Notes: a model not told the origin generated them from the letters alone. A stretch of DNA of 64,000 bases from Pantoea coffeiphila (GCF_016909495.1 NZ_JAFBFW010000001.1:186001-250000), one strand, 5' to 3'. Counted from the stretch's first letter, positions 30,453 to 39,922 are shown. Numbers and translations: made by a program.

Positions 30453-31400
30453 TCAGCTGCCGGGCTGGCCGCTGGCCGAATGCAGCAGGCTGCTTGGCGT
30501 ATAGCCAAAGGCCTTGCGAAAGGCGAGGCTGAAATGGGACATATCGCTGAAGCCGTGATCGAGCGCCACCTGGGTGATGTTTCGCGCTTTGCCTTCCGCC
30601 AGCGCTTTATGGCAGGCCAGCAGGCGCTCGTGCCAGACGCAGTTCATTGGCGTGGTGCCGTTGGCCGCAAATACCCGGCTGAGGGTGCGAGGAGAAACAT
30701 GATGGGCGTTGGCGATCTGCGCCACCGACAGATCGTGGTCCTGCAAATGCTGGCGCAGATAGCTCATCACGCGGGAATAGAGGCTGGGTTTTAATCCCTC
30801 GTCGCTTTTTTGCAGATTCAGGCCGACGGAAATCACGGTAAACAGCGTATTGGCGAACTGCTCGGTCAGGCAGCTGCCTTCTTCGGCGGCATTAAAACGG
30901 AAGGCCTCATCAATCATATGCCTGAGCGCGACCATGCCCGGTCGGGAGAGATCCAGCGAGGTCCCGGACATTGCCGCAATCGCCGGGGCTTCTTTTTCAA
31001 TCAGATGGCGCGGCAGATGGATGATGTTCATCGACACGTTTTCCATGGCGAAATGGAACGGCGAGCTGGCGTCGTAGATCACCATATCCCCGGCGCTGAC
31101 CTGCGTTTCATTGTTATTCTGCCGCAGGCGGCCGCTGCCTTCACAAATATAGCCGAGATAAAAATCGGGATTCGGGTGGCGGCGAATGCATTCGGGCGTT
31201 CTCTGCCACATCATCGACGCTTGCGAAACGTGATTGGCGATATCGAACTGGCCCAGCATGCCGTAGCTGAAGCGGCCGGAAAACATGCCCGCCTGCACCT
31301 GCTTTGCCTCTGCCTTGATCAGGCGAGAACAGACGGCATCGCGCCAGGCGTCGAAGCGGTGCCGGTTCTCTAAATGCTCCGTGGTGAAATTTTCTCTCAT
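30453..31400 (-). CDS. AraC-family regulator, FeaR-like
   Basis: This 315-residue activator has an N-terminal AraC-binding-2 type domain (RFDAWRDAVCSRL, then FEGHFYLGYI-like cupin strands) and a C-terminal double HTH (about 210-310; LSVAQIANAHHVSPRTLSRVFAANGTTPM and ITQVALDHGFSDMSHFSLAFRKAFGYTPS). The layout resembles FeaR/NphR-type activators of amine and nitrile/amide breakdown genes. It probably controls the amidase immediately upstream on the same strand and perhaps the transporter. The inducer is unknown. Confidence 0.85.
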   Translation of the reverse strand: MRENFTTEHLENRHRFDAWRDAVCSRLIKAEAKQVQAGMFSGRFSYGMLGQFDIANHVSQASMMWQRTPECIRRHPNPDFYLGYICEGSGRLRQNNNETQVSAGDMVIYDASSPFHFAMENVSMNIIHLPRHLIEKEAPAIAAMSGTSLDLSRPGMVALRHMIDEAFRFNAAEEGSCLTEQFANTLFTVISVGLNLQKSDEGLKPSLYSRVMSYLRQHLQDHDLSVAQIANAHHVSPRTLSRVFAANGTTPMNCVWHERLLACHKALAEGKARNITQVALDHGFSDMSHFSLAFRKAFGYTPSSLLHSASGQPGS

Positions 31401-31476
31401 CGTCAGATCCCCCGGACGTGGCGTAAAAGGTGAAATCAGCAGAAAACATGCAAACTCCAGACCATTCCTGCCGGAG

Positions 31477-31501
31477 TACCGCCCCAGACAGCGGGGCGGT
31501 A
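31477..31501 (-). terminator. Hairpin downstream of the amidase gene
   Basis: A perfect 9-base GC-rich stem (TACCGCCCC at 31477-31485 with 31493-31501) and a 7-base loop lie 12 bases past the amidase stop. There is no U-run, so it is a weak terminator or stabilising hairpin. Confidence 0.5.
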
Positions 31502-31512
31502 ACAGATGGGAA

Positions 31513-32907
31513 TTACAGCGCGGGGTGCTGCTGATGCCAGTCGGTCACCTGCTGATAGGCCCAGGCAGCCTGAATCATACTGACTTCATCAAAATGCGCG
31601 GCAACCAGCTGGAAGCCAACCGGCGCACCGACAGCGGTTTTGCCGCCGGGCAGCGTAATGGTCGGATGGCCGCTGGAGTCGAATGCACTGGTATAGCGCA
31701 GCACGCCATTAAACAGTGCCTTGTCGGTACCAAAGCGGGTCATGGTGTCCCAGGTTAAACCGGCATAGGCAGTAGCCGGGGCGATAATCAGATCAACCTG
31801 GCCGAACAGGGCAGAAATCGTGCCGCGAAGCGCCGCGCGGTTCAGCAGCAGCCGCTGGAATTCCAGGGCGGTGACGCTGTGGCCAAGATCCAGCAGGCCC
31901 GCCAGTCCTGGCCCGTATTGATCTTTTTGCGAGGGATAGGTTTGCCGATGTGCGAAGGCCGTTTCCACCGCGCACAGCGGGCTCCACTCTTCGGCCGCCT
32001 GCTCGGTGTCCGGCATGGTGATATCCACGAAGGTCGCACCCAGCTTGCTCAGGGTGGCGATCGCCTCCTGCAGCACCCGGCGGGTATCCTCATCCACTTT
32101 TTCCAGCGCCCAGGTTTTATCCAGACCGATGCGCATTTTACCTATGCCGCTTGTCATCAGAGCAAGGTAGTCGGGCACCGGCTCGATGCTGGAGGTGGGG
32201 TCCTGCTCATCGCGACCGGCAATCGCCTGCAGCATGGCCGCGGCATCGGCGGCGGATCGCGCCATCGGGCCGATATGATCGAGGGAGGCCGCCAGCTCGA
32301 AAGCACCGTGCCGGGTTACGCGCCCCCAGGTTGGCTTAATACCGGTCAGACCGTTGGCATTGGAGGGGAAGCGGATCGAACCGCCGGTATCGGTGCCGAT
32401 AGCACCAAAGCATAGCCCGGCCGCAGTGGCAACGCCGGAACCGCTGGAAGAGACGCCGGTCCACAGCGCGGAACCCCACGGGTTAACCGGGCGAACAACT
32501 TCCGGGTGATGATCGGCAAAGGCGCTTTCGGTTTGTTTTAGTTTGCCGAGGATCACCGCCCCGGCGGCGCGGAAGCGCGTGACGATGGAGGAATCCTCCG
32601 TGGGATAATGCGACTGGTGGATCAGCATGCCGTGGCTGGTGGGGGCATCTTTGGTCCAGATCAGATCCTTCAGCGCAATGGGCACGCCGTGCAGCGGGCC
32701 GCGGATGATCCCCTGTGCGATTTCCTGGTCGGCTTCTGCCGCCTGTTGCAAAGCACTGTCGCGCATCACATAAAAATAGCTATGTAAATCGGCATCCAGC
32801 GAGGCGATGCGATCCAGCAGAGCGGTGGTCACTTCAACGGAAGCAATCTCTTTCGACTGAATCAGTCGGCCTGTTTCCAGCAAGCTTTTATAATGCAGGT
32901 TGTTCAT
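31513..32907 (-). CDS. Amidase-signature family hydrolase
   Basis: This 464-residue cytoplasmic enzyme of the amidase signature family hydrolyses amides to acid and ammonia. The Ser-cisSer-Lys triad is visible as Lys80 (PIALKDLIW), Ser153 (GVSSSGSG) and Ser177 ([12 protein letters not shown]). The first glycine of the usual GGSSSGS is Val152, an odd change in the signature loop. It lacks the GatA context (no gatB or gatC). Next to an amide-type importer, an ANTAR regulator and a FeaR-like activator it probably breaks down the imported amide. The exact substrate (aliphatic, aryl or peptide amide) cannot be told. Confidence 0.88.
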   Translation of the reverse strand: MNNLHYKSLLETGRLIQSKEIASVEVTTALLDRIASLDADLHSYFYVMRDSALQQAAEADQEIAQGIIRGPLHGVPIALKDLIWTKDAPTSHGMLIHQSHYPTEDSSIVTRFRAAGAVILGKLKQTESAFADHHPEVVRPVNPWGSALWTGVSSSGSGVATAAGLCFGAIGTDTGGSIRFPSNANGLTGIKPTWGRVTRHGAFELAASLDHIGPMARSAADAAAMLQAIAGRDEQDPTSSIEPVPDYLALMTSGIGKMRIGLDKTWALEKVDEDTRRVLQEAIATLSKLGATFVDITMPDTEQAAEEWSPLCAVETAFAHRQTYPSQKDQYGPGLAGLLDLGHSVTALEFQRLLLNRAALRGTISALFGQVDLIIAPATAYAGLTWDTMTRFGTDKALFNGVLRYTSAFDSSGHPTITLPGGKTAVGAPVGFQLVAAHFDEVSMIQAAWAYQQVTDWHQQHPAL

Positions 32908-33176
32908 CGTGGCCTGATCTCCTGAAGGGAATGATGCCTGCGAAAGCAGACAATATGCTGATCACCAACGTAAATCAGGCCGCCAAAGCTGGCTATGCTA
33001 TGGCGGACAGAGGGTGTGCCAGAAGTGCCAGTGCGGCAAAGGTGAGGCGGGGCGGGGCGTGGAAGACATTGCCGCTGTCATGTTTTCTAACCATTGTTCA
33101 CGAGTGCAATATTTTGCAACTGCTGCCCCGCGCGCTAGACTGTATCGTATTGATTATGTTGAAAGCGGGGCAAAAG

Positions 33177-34160
33177 GTGGACGCTATAGCAGGTAAATCC
33201 TTACAGGTATCGGATGCGATTATCTCGTGTCAGCTGGACGGCCACGGCGGGATGATCCCGATTGCCGACAGTGAAGTACTCACGTGTGACCATCCGTGCT
33301 GGCTGCACCTGAATTACACCCATCCCGAAAGCGCCGAATGGTTGACCACCACGCCGCTGCTGCCGGACAACGTGCGCGATGCGCTCGGCGGCGACAGCAT
33401 GCGGCCGCGCGTCAGCCGTCTGGGCGACGGTACGATGATCACCCTGCGCAGCGTCAATCTGAACAGCGAATCGCGGCCCGATCAGCTGGTGGTGATACGC
33501 GTGTTTATCAACGACAGGCTGATTGTTTCAACCCGGCGGCGGAAGGTGTTTGCCATTGATGAAGTGCTGACCGATCTGCAAAACGGCAACGGTCCGCATA
33601 ACGGCGGCAGCTGGCTGGTGGACGTTTGCGACTCGCTGACCGACCACACCAGCGAATTTATTGAGGATCTGCACGATAAAATCATCGAGCTGGAGGATGC
33701 GGTTGTCGATCAGCAGGTGCCACCGCGCGGCGAGCTGGCGCTGATCCGCAAACAGCTGATTATTATGCGCCGCTACATGGCGCCGCAGCGGGATGTGTTT
33801 TCGCGGCTGGCCAGCGAGCGGCTGCCGTGGATGAGCGATGACGACCGCCGCCGTATGCAGGATATAGCCGACCGACTGGGGCGCGGGCTGGACGATCTGG
33901 ATGCCAGCGTGGCGCGGACCGGAGTGCTGTCCGATGAAATCAGCTCGGTGATGGCCGAGGCGATGAACCGCCGCACCTATACCATGTCGCTGATGGCGGT
34001 GGTTTTCCTGCCGACGACCTTCCTGACCGGCCTGTTTGGCGTCAACCTTGGTGGCATTCCGGGCGGCAGCTGGCGCTTTGGTTTTGGTATTTTCTGCCTG
34101 CTGTTAGCAATCCTGGTGTTGGGCGTTGCGTGGTGGTTAAAGCGGCGTAAATGGTTGTGA
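33177..34160 (+). CDS. zntB: Zinc transporter ZntB (CorA family)
   Basis: This 327-residue protein is exactly the length of E. coli ZntB when started at the GTG at 33177 ([15 protein letters not shown]); longer frames run upstream through non-coding sequence. It is a pentameric CorA-type channel: a long cytoplasmic domain, then two C-terminal helices with the GVN motif (LFGVNLGG) in place of CorA GMN. It moves zinc across the inner membrane. It is followed, as in E. coli, by FnrS. Confidence 0.95.
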   Translation: MDAIAGKSLQVSDAIISCQLDGHGGMIPIADSEVLTCDHPCWLHLNYTHPESAEWLTTTPLLPDNVRDALGGDSMRPRVSRLGDGTMITLRSVNLNSESRPDQLVVIRVFINDRLIVSTRRRKVFAIDEVLTDLQNGNGPHNGGSWLVDVCDSLTDHTSEFIEDLHDKIIELEDAVVDQQVPPRGELALIRKQLIIMRRYMAPQRDVFSRLASERLPWMSDDDRRRMQDIADRLGRGLDDLDASVARTGVLSDEISSVMAEAMNRRTYTMSLMAVVFLPTTFLTGLFGVNLGGIPGGSWRFGFGIFCLLLAILVLGVAWWLKRRKWL

Positions 34161-34196
34161 AGAGGACAAATTATTGTGGGGTAAAGGCGTTTAAAA

Positions 34197-34210
34197 CTGA
34201 TCGACGTCAA
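34197..34210 (+). promoter_or_regulatory. FNR site of the fnrS promoter
   Basis: CTGATCGACGTCAA matches the FNR consensus TTGATNNNNATCAA at eight of ten positions. It is centred about 42 bases before the predicted start (34245-34246), the class II activator position. GCAAACT at 34232-34238 sits where the -10 is expected. Anaerobic induction by FNR follows from this and from E. coli. Confidence 0.8.
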
Positions 34211-34245
34211 TAACTGGCGACGTTGTTAAGGGCAAACTCTCTCTC

Positions 34246-34366
34246 GCAGGTGAATGCAACGTCAAGCGATGGGCGTTGCGCTCCATAATTGTCTTACTTC
34301 ATTTTTAGAATTAATGCATAGCACATTTAATTCGTACGACGCCGGCTTCGAGCCGGCTTTTTTTTT
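34246..34366 (+). ncRNA. fnrS: FnrS anaerobic small RNA
   Basis: The sequence from GCAGGTGAATGCAACGTCAA onward closely follows E. coli FnrS, including the single-stranded GCGATGGGCGTTGCGCTCCA and CGTACGACGCCG segments. It ends in an intrinsic terminator (GCCGGCT / AGCCGGC, 34341-34357, then nine T). FnrS is made under FNR in the absence of oxygen and, with Hfq, represses aerobic-metabolism and oxidative-stress mRNAs. Its place after zntB is conserved. Confidence 0.95.
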
Positions 34367-34436
34367 GCCCGTTTGCCAGCCCGCCAGGATGTCCTACGCT
34401 TAACGTTCACGCGTTGAAAACAGAGGGGACAGCAAA

Positions 34437-34583
34437 ATGACTAAGCAGCCTGATGCTATTCGCGGTTCTGAACCACTCAGCGATCCCGTACCCGTTCCCG
34501 GGCCGATACCCACGCCACAGCCCATGCCCGATCCGCCGCCGGTCGACCCCGACCCGATTATCGATCCGCCCGCACATTACTGA
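34437..34583 (+). CDS. Tiny proline-rich protein
   Basis: This 48-residue ORF starts MTKQPDAIRGSEPLSDPVPV, followed by PGPIPTPQPMPDPPPVDPDP and a short PIIDPPAHY tail. Nearly 40 percent of residues are proline and acidic residues are abundant, so it should be an extended, unstructured chain. A good ribosome site (GAGGGG) lies about nine bases before the ATG, and the ORF begins 71 bases after the FnrS terminator. No signal peptide is present. Function is unknown; translation is supported by the ribosome site and by the patterned composition. Confidence 0.55.
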   Translation: MTKQPDAIRGSEPLSDPVPVPGPIPTPQPMPDPPPVDPDPIIDPPAHY

Positions 34584-34590
34584 GCGTGGG

Positions 34591-35286
34591 CTACTGCGCC
34601 GGTCTGTCCGGGAACTGCTGCTCGCGCCACTGCTTGATCAGCGCGGCACGGCGGCGGGGATAGCGGGTGGTGTTTAATTCCAGGGAGATAATACGGTCGG
34701 TGCGGAAATGGCGGAAGTCGCCGCGCAGCTCGCACCACGCGCCGAGAATATGCAGGTTATCGAAATAGCCCAGCAGAAACGGCCAGATAACGCGCCGGGA
34801 AGATTGATCTTTGCCGTCGCGATAGGTGAGGGTCGCCGTCAGTTCGTGCCTGATTGCCCGCCGGATGGCAACAAAATCCACGCTTTCAATCAGCGGGTTG
34901 GCGGAGGGCGCGGCCATCAGCCCGTTACTGTCGAGGCTGTGGCGCAGGTCTTCAGGCAGCACGGCGGCTATTTTGCTCAGTGCGCTTTTGGCCGACTGGC
35001 TCAGCCCGGTGTCGGTGCGGCTGGCAACCCAGCGCGAACCGAGCACCAGTGCTTCGATCTCCTCCTCGCTGAACATCAGCGGGGGCAGGGTGAAGCCGGG
35101 TTTTAACACGTAGCCCATACCCGGCTCACCGGCGATATCCGCACCCTGCTGTTGCAGCGTGGCAATATCGCGGTACAAAGTGCGCAGGCTGATGCCGAGC
35201 GTGGCAGCGAGCTGAGCGCCGGGAACGGGGAAGCGGTGATTGCGCAGTAACTGCAGCAGATCCAGCAGGCGTTGCGATCGCGACAC
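34591..35286 (-). CDS. YafY-type HTH/WYL-domain transcriptional regulator
   Basis: This 231-residue regulator has an N-terminal winged HTH (MSRSQRLLDLLQLLRNHRFP and LGISLRTLYRDIATLQQQGA, 1-60), a linker, and a C-terminal WYL domain with the YFDNLHILGAWCELRGDFRHFR core (about 170-195), which senses nucleic-acid or small ligands. The targets are unknown. It lies 23 bases from ttcA on the same strand, downstream of it, so it may be co-transcribed. Confidence 0.88.
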   Translation of the reverse strand: MSRSQRLLDLLQLLRNHRFPVPGAQLAATLGISLRTLYRDIATLQQQGADIAGEPGMGYVLKPGFTLPPLMFSEEEIEALVLGSRWVASRTDTGLSQSAKSALSKIAAVLPEDLRHSLDSNGLMAAPSANPLIESVDFVAIRRAIRHELTATLTYRDGKDQSSRRVIWPFLLGYFDNLHILGAWCELRGDFRHFRTDRIISLELNTTRYPRRRAALIKQWREQQFPDRPAQ

Positions 35287-35309
35287 ACTTCCTCCGTGAA
35301 ACGTTGAGC

Positions 35310-36239
35310 TTAGCCGACCTGAAGGATATCAAGACGAACGGGCGCGTCGTCTTCATCTTCCGGCTGCCAGCCGGCGGGCTGCATTGGCAGGGTTTCGCGA
35401 TCGAAGGCCAGATCGCCACCGCCAACAACTTCGCTGCCGTGGACGATGCCTTTGAAGTCGAACAGTTCGGTATCAGCAAGATGCGAAGGCACCACGTTCT
35501 GCATGGCGCTGAACATCGTTTCGATGCGGCCAGGATAGCGTTTATCCCAGTCGCGCAGCATATCGCCAATCACCTGACGCTGCAGGTTAGGCTGCGAGCC
35601 GCACAGGTTGCACGGAATGATCGGGTATTCACGGGCGATGGCGAAACGCTCAATGTCCTTCTCGCGGCAGTAGGCCAGCGGACGGATAACGATATGTTTA
35701 CCGTCGTCGCTCATCAGCTTCGGCGGCATGCCTTTCATTTTTCCGCCGTAGAACATATTGAGGAACAGCGTCTGCACGATATCGTCACGGTGATGTCCCA
35801 GAGCGATCTTGGTGCAGCCCAGTTCGGTTGCCGTGCGGTACAGAATGCCGCGGCGCAGACGGGAGCAGAGCGAGCAGGTGGTTTTGCCTTCCGGGATCTT
35901 ATCTTTAACGATGGCGTAAGTGTCTTCTTCGACGATCTTATATTCCACGCCCTGGGCTTCCAGATATTCCGGCAGAATATGCCCCGGGAAACCCGGCTGC
36001 TTCTGATCGAGGTTCACTGCCACCAGCGAGAAGGAAACCGGCGCGCTCTGCTGCAGGCTGCGCAGAATTTCCAGCATGGTGTAGCTGTCCTTGCCGCCGG
36101 AAAGGCACACCATAATCCGGTCACCCTCTTCGATCATATTAAAGTCAGCAATCGCCTGGCCGACGTTACGGCGCAGGCGCTTCTGGAGCTTGTTGAGGTT
36201 GTACTGCTCTTTTTTACTGGTTTCCGGATTCGGTTGCAT
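35310..36239 (-). CDS. ttcA: tRNA 2-thiocytidine biosynthesis protein TtcA
   Basis: This 309-residue iron-sulfur PP-loop enzyme thiolates cytidine 32 of certain tRNAs. The ATP PP-loop is SGGKDS at 47-52. The cluster-binding cysteines lie in TCSLCSRL (Cys122, Cys125) and IPCNLCGSQ (Cys210, Cys213). Length and motifs match E. coli (311). In E. coli this gene is the integration site of the Rac prophage; here the gene is whole, but a lone phage-type lysin lies just beyond its 5' end. Confidence 0.97.
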   Translation of the reverse strand: MQPNPETSKKEQYNLNKLQKRLRRNVGQAIADFNMIEEGDRIMVCLSGGKDSYTMLEILRSLQQSAPVSFSLVAVNLDQKQPGFPGHILPEYLEAQGVEYKIVEEDTYAIVKDKIPEGKTTCSLCSRLRRGILYRTATELGCTKIALGHHRDDIVQTLFLNMFYGGKMKGMPPKLMSDDGKHIVIRPLAYCREKDIERFAIAREYPIIPCNLCGSQPNLQRQVIGDMLRDWDKRYPGRIETMFSAMQNVVPSHLADTELFDFKGIVHGSEVVGGGDLAFDRETLPMQPAGWQPEDEDDAPVRLDILQVG

Positions 36240-36542
36240 TTATTTGCTATCTCGTATTGCAGAAGTGGGCGAGAACATCGGCAGGCCCGGCATGAAAACT
36301 GACTGGCGTGCTATGGTACGGATTACGACGCCGAATACCAGCACGTTTTACAGTAGAACTCCATCTTGCATCTCTACTACCAGAGTGGTTCGATTTTTGC
36401 TCCCGTCGAAGATCGTGATTATCTACCAGTAACAATGGTGTCGGCTGACAACCAGCTGCAGCTGGGTTTAAAGGTTTGTTCCCATTAAGCGACTGGTCAA
36501 TAATGGGATATGGTGATTAACGACCTGTGCTCGAGAGGCATT
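36240..36542. other. Intergenic stretch between ttcA and the endolysin
   Basis: No gene is recognised. The segment is less GC-rich than the flanks and should hold the ttcA promoter at its left side. It may include remains of the phage element that left the lysin gene. No attachment-site duplication with ttcA could be found by eye. Confidence 0.3.
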
Positions 36543-37079
36543 TTATCCAAATTTTTCTTCCATTTCCCTGTCTACATCCAGAATGTTATATACGTCCAGG
36601 ACACCTGTATCTTTATCTCTGATTTGGACGTGAGGCCAGTCTTTATTATGCCAAATACCCCCGGGATTCAGGCCTGTATCCAGCGCAGCATCGGTGTAAA
36701 CGTGATAGCCATTCACTCCCTTAATGAAAATATCCGGAGACCATTCAGCTTTGCCATTAACCAACCAGAAGCAATCAACGGCTTCCCCCCATTGATGCCA
36801 GGACAGGCCTGGTGGGGTATTGGTGACCTTTATCCCGTGTTGTGGGCCTACCGATTCGATGCAATGAGCGAGGAAATTGGCGCCCTGTTTTTTGAACATA
36901 CTGATTCTGTTCGTTATCTCCTCTATGGATCGAGACTGACGCCATAGCCTGCCTTGCTCAAAGGGATCGCGAAGACCTGTGCCTGGTCTCATTTCGCAGC
37001 CTTCAAGTTTGCATAGTGCTATCACTTTTAAAACTTTGTCTTTAAGTTCAGGGTTCACTAAGTCCAGATCGGCAGCCAT
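36543..37079 (-). CDS. Phage-type M15 peptidoglycan peptidase (orphan endolysin)
   Basis: This 178-residue protein with no signal peptide starts at the ATG at 37079, which has TTGGAGC upstream; the frame extends 15 codons further without one. It has the VanY/M15 layout: SWHQWGEAVDCF carries the first zinc His and the Asp (SxHxxGxAxD pattern) and WHNKDWPHVQI carries the later His. The N-terminal KVIALCKLEGCEMRPGTGLRDPFEQGRL is typical of M15 endolysins (T5 Lys and Listeria Ply500 types). It should cut peptide stems of murein. No holin, spanin or other phage gene is seen nearby, so it is probably a prophage relic or a domesticated enzyme. It is more AT-rich than its neighbours. Confidence 0.8.
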   Translation of the reverse strand: MAADLDLVNPELKDKVLKVIALCKLEGCEMRPGTGLRDPFEQGRLWRQSRSIEEITNRISMFKKQGANFLAHCIESVGPQHGIKVTNTPPGLSWHQWGEAVDCFWLVNGKAEWSPDIFIKGVNGYHVYTDAALDTGLNPGGIWHNKDWPHVQIRDKDTGVLDVYNILDVDREMEEKFG

Positions 37080-37420
37080 ATTTAGCTCCAATACAATGTC
37101 ATTGTACGGTAGGGGATATCCCATCAGAGGGACAAATTAACTGTAGCTATTGGTCGTCATTTAGTCAGGTTACCAGTGAGTATGGAATGAGGTTTAGGAA
37201 TTTGATGTAGTTTTTTCCGCCAAATCGTTGTGTCAAAAACGCGATAATATTGAGTAGAGCAAGTTTTACATGTGTATTGTACAAACTTCACGCAACAATA
37301 ACTGCGCGAAGCCTCAAACCCTGCCGCTGCGCAGTCTTGACCCTGAAAGTAACGTTTCCAGCGGATTATCTGCTACAATCAGCGGCAAAATTCCCGCCCG
37401 ATTTATCAGAGATTATACCC

Positions 37421-38800
37421 GTGACTGCTTTTTCTACCCTGAACCTGCTGCCCGCCAGCCAGATTGAAAACCTTAATGAACTTGGCTATCTGGCCATGAC
37501 GCCGGTACAGGCCGCATCGCTGCCGGCGATCCTGGAAGGGCGTGACGTACGCGCGCAGGCAAAAACCGGCAGCGGCAAAACCGCCGCGTTTGGCCTTGGC
37601 GTGATGCACCGGCTGGACGTCAGCCAGTATGTCACTCAGTCGCTGGTGCTGTGCCCGACGCGTGAACTGGCTGATCAGGTGTCGAAAGAGCTGCGTCGGC
37701 TGGCGCGTTTTACCGCCAATATCAAAATCCTGACGCTGTGCGGTGGCCAGCCGATGAACGCGCAGCGTGATTCGCTGCTGCATGCGCCGCACGTGGTTGT
37801 CGGTACGCCAGGGCGTGTCCTGGAGCACCTTAAGCGTGAAACCCTGAAGCTGGACGGCGTGGCTACGCTGGTGCTGGACGAGGCCGACCGGATGCTGGAG
37901 ATGGGCTTCCGCGATGATATCGACGCGATAATCAGCTACTGCCCTCAGCAGCGCCAGACGCTGCTGTTCTCCGCCACCTGGCCTGAGGACATCGCCCGCA
38001 TCAGTCAGCGCGTGCAGCGCGATCCACTGACGGTGGAAACCGGCGACGTTTCCGATCTGCCGTCCATTGAGCAGACGTTCTATGAAGCCAGCGCGCGTGA
38101 GAAAATGAGCGCGCTGACCGGCCTGCTCAGCGATCGCCAGCCCGCCTCCTGCGTGGTGTTCTGCAACACTAAACGCGAATGTGATGACATTGCCGCCTCG
38201 CTGGGAGATGCGCAGATCAGCGCGCTGGCGCTGCACGGCGATCTGGAACAGGCCGAGCGCGATCGCGTTCTGGTGCGCTTTGCCAACGGCAGCTGCCGGG
38301 TGCTGGTGGCGACCGACGTTGCGGCGCGCGGGCTGGATATCAAATCGCTGGCGATGGTAGTGAACTACCAGCTGTCGTTCGATCCGGAAGTTCACGTCCA
38401 CCGCATTGGTCGTACCGCCCGCGCTGGCGCAGAGGGCTGTGCGGTCAGCTTCGTTGCGCCGGATGAAATGCAGCGCGCCCACGCGCTTGAAGATTTCCTG
38501 CAGCAGCGCCTGGCGTGGCGTAACGTCAGTGAACTGAAGTCCGTGGCACCAAAACCGCTGCGCGCGGAGATGACCACCATCAGCCTCGACGGCGGGCGTA
38601 AAGCCAAGATCCGTCCGGGTGATATCCTGGGGGCGCTGACCGGTGACGGCGGGCTGAGCGGCGATCAGGTGGGTAAAATTGATATCGCGCCTACGCTTGC
38701 CTACGTGGCAATTCGTCAGGAGCTGGTGCGCAAGGTGATGCAGCAGCTTACGCAGGTGAAAATTAAAGGGAAAACCTGCCGCGCCCGCATCGTCAAGTAA
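37421..38800 (+). CDS. dbpA: ATP-dependent RNA helicase DbpA
   Basis: This DEAD-box helicase of 50S ribosome assembly is recruited by hairpin 92 of 23S rRNA. GTG 37421 gives MTAFSTLNLLPASQIENLNE and 459 residues (E. coli 457); the frame open to 37250 is not the start. Motif I is AKTGSGKT (47-54), DEAD at 153-156, then FSATWP, and HRIGRTARAG for motif VI. The C-terminal RNA-binding domain (RPGDILGALTGDGGLSGDQVGKI) is specific to DbpA. A TACAAT box (37374-37379) may be the -10. Confidence 0.96.
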   Translation: MTAFSTLNLLPASQIENLNELGYLAMTPVQAASLPAILEGRDVRAQAKTGSGKTAAFGLGVMHRLDVSQYVTQSLVLCPTRELADQVSKELRRLARFTANIKILTLCGGQPMNAQRDSLLHAPHVVVGTPGRVLEHLKRETLKLDGVATLVLDEADRMLEMGFRDDIDAIISYCPQQRQTLLFSATWPEDIARISQRVQRDPLTVETGDVSDLPSIEQTFYEASAREKMSALTGLLSDRQPASCVVFCNTKRECDDIAASLGDAQISALALHGDLEQAERDRVLVRFANGSCRVLVATDVAARGLDIKSLAMVVNYQLSFDPEVHVHRIGRTARAGAEGCAVSFVAPDEMQRAHALEDFLQQRLAWRNVSELKSVAPKPLRAEMTTISLDGGRKAKIRPGDILGALTGDGGLSGDQVGKIDIAPTLAYVAIRQELVRKVMQQLTQVKIKGKTCRARIVK

Positions 38801-38820
38801 AGCCGTCAGCTGCACAAAAC

Positions 38821-38855
38821 AAAACGGCCCCCGGGTGAAATCCGGGGGCCGTTTT
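38821..38855. terminator. Bidirectional terminator after dbpA
   Basis: A perfect 14-base stem (AAAACGGCCCCCGG and its complement) with a seven-base loop, followed by T residues on one side and preceded by A residues on the other, lies between the converging dbpA and monooxygenase genes. Confidence 0.95.
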
Positions 38856-38875
38856 TTATCCGATCGAAAGGGCGA

Positions 38876-39163
38876 TTAAATCTTGGTAATCACCGGCGGC
38901 GCGGCGAGCAGGGATTCAACGCCGGCAATCAGTTTCAGGAAATGCGGCTGCTTTTCATGTTCTTCGATAGCCGCATGGCTTTTCCACGTTTCGTGGAACA
39001 GGAACGAATCCGGGTTTTCTACGCTGCGGTACAGATCGTAATGTACGTTGCCGGCCTCAAGGCGGCTCGGTGCCACACAGGGGTTCAACACGTCAAACAG
39101 CGCATCGCCTTTGCCCGGCTTAGCGGAAAATGTGGCGATAATCAGTACGGATTTCTCAGACAT
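38876..39163 (-). CDS. ABM-domain (putative quinol monooxygenase) protein
   Basis: This 95-residue alpha-beta-barrel dimer protein of the antibiotic-biosynthesis-monooxygenase family is similar to YgiN. SVLIIATFSAKPGKGDALFD, the central NPDSFLFHETWKSHAAIEEH and HFLKLIAGVE are the family's blocks. ATG 39163 has GGAG six bases upstream, so the frame's earlier start at 39175 is not used. A role in quinone or reactive-carbonyl handling is possible; the substrate is unknown. Confidence 0.85.
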   Translation of the reverse strand: MSEKSVLIIATFSAKPGKGDALFDVLNPCVAPSRLEAGNVHYDLYRSVENPDSFLFHETWKSHAAIEEHEKQPHFLKLIAGVESLLAAPPVITKI

Positions 39164-39265
39164 TATAATCTCCATTTAAAAAACGTTGCTGGCGCAGGGC
39201 CAGACACAAACAGGCCTGGCTGTAAGAGTAACCGTTTACGCTTTTTTTGCCATGAGCATTTGTGG

Positions 39266-39922
39266 CTAATGAATTTCCAGCGACTGTACGCCGTTTATCT
39301 CCAGCAGTACGTCATACATTTTTTCCGGTACCACCTTTCGTGACAATGTCACATCCACCATCATTTCACACAGTCCGGTTTCGGCGTCGCGGTGGGCGAG
39401 GATGACTTTGCCGGTGCGTACTTCCCGACGCTGTAGGGCAATCAGCACCAGCGGCACGCTTTTAGGCTTAAGCTGGAAGATCAGGGTAAGATTACGGCCG
39501 ATAAATCGGTAGCTGATACGGCGGAAGGTTTCCAGCACCACCAGTGCCAGCAGGGTGCCGTAAATGCCGATCTCATACATGCCGCTTCCGACAACCAGCC
39601 CGATAGCCGCCGTGACCCACAGCCCGGCGGCGGTGGTCAGCCCCTTGACCATCTGTTTTTGAATGATGATAGTACCGGCACCGAGGAAACCCATGCCGCT
39701 GACGACCTGAGCAGCGATCCTGCTGGGGTCCAGCTCGATATGCGAGGCTCCCAGGATATCGCTAAAGCCATACTTAGACACGATCATAAACATCGCGCTG
39801 CCAATCCCCACCAGCACGTGGGTGCGCAGCCCGGCTTCTTTCGAGCGCAGCTGCCGCTCCATGCCGATCAGACCGCCAAGCGCACCGGCAAGCGCGATGC
39901 GCAGTAATAAGTCGAAGACCAC
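39266..39922 (-). CDS. MgtC/SapB-family membrane protein
   Basis: This 218-residue inner-membrane protein has four or five helices with MgtC hallmarks (ALGGLIGMERQLRSKEAGLRTH and GMGFLGAGTIIIQ and GLTTAAGLWVTAAIG). A C-terminal ACT-like cytoplasmic domain of about 75 residues resembles YhiD and MgtC. MgtC proteins help growth at low magnesium and in host cells by acting on membrane energetics. The family's SapB name is unrelated to the SapB permease above. It is monocistronic. Confidence 0.88.
   Translation of the reverse strand: MVFDLLLRIALAGALGGLIGMERQLRSKEAGLRTHVLVGIGSAMFMIVSKYGFSDILGASHIELDPSRIAAQVVSGMGFLGAGTIIIQKQMVKGLTTAAGLWVTAAIGLVVGSGMYEIGIYGTLLALVVLETFRRISYRFIGRNLTLIFQLKPKSVPLVLIALQRREVRTGKVILAHRDAETGLCEMMVDVTLSRKVVPEKMYDVLLEINGVQSLEIH

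Noticed and set aside
37406..38815. 469-codon ORF antisense to dbpA
   Set aside because: Shadow of dbpA: the sense frame has all DEAD-box motifs and the antisense protein is a low-complexity His/Gln/Arg-rich chain.
39266..39922. Second SapB permease
   Set aside because: The MgtC/SapB family name is shared by chance; the protein lacks ABC permease features and has MgtC motifs.
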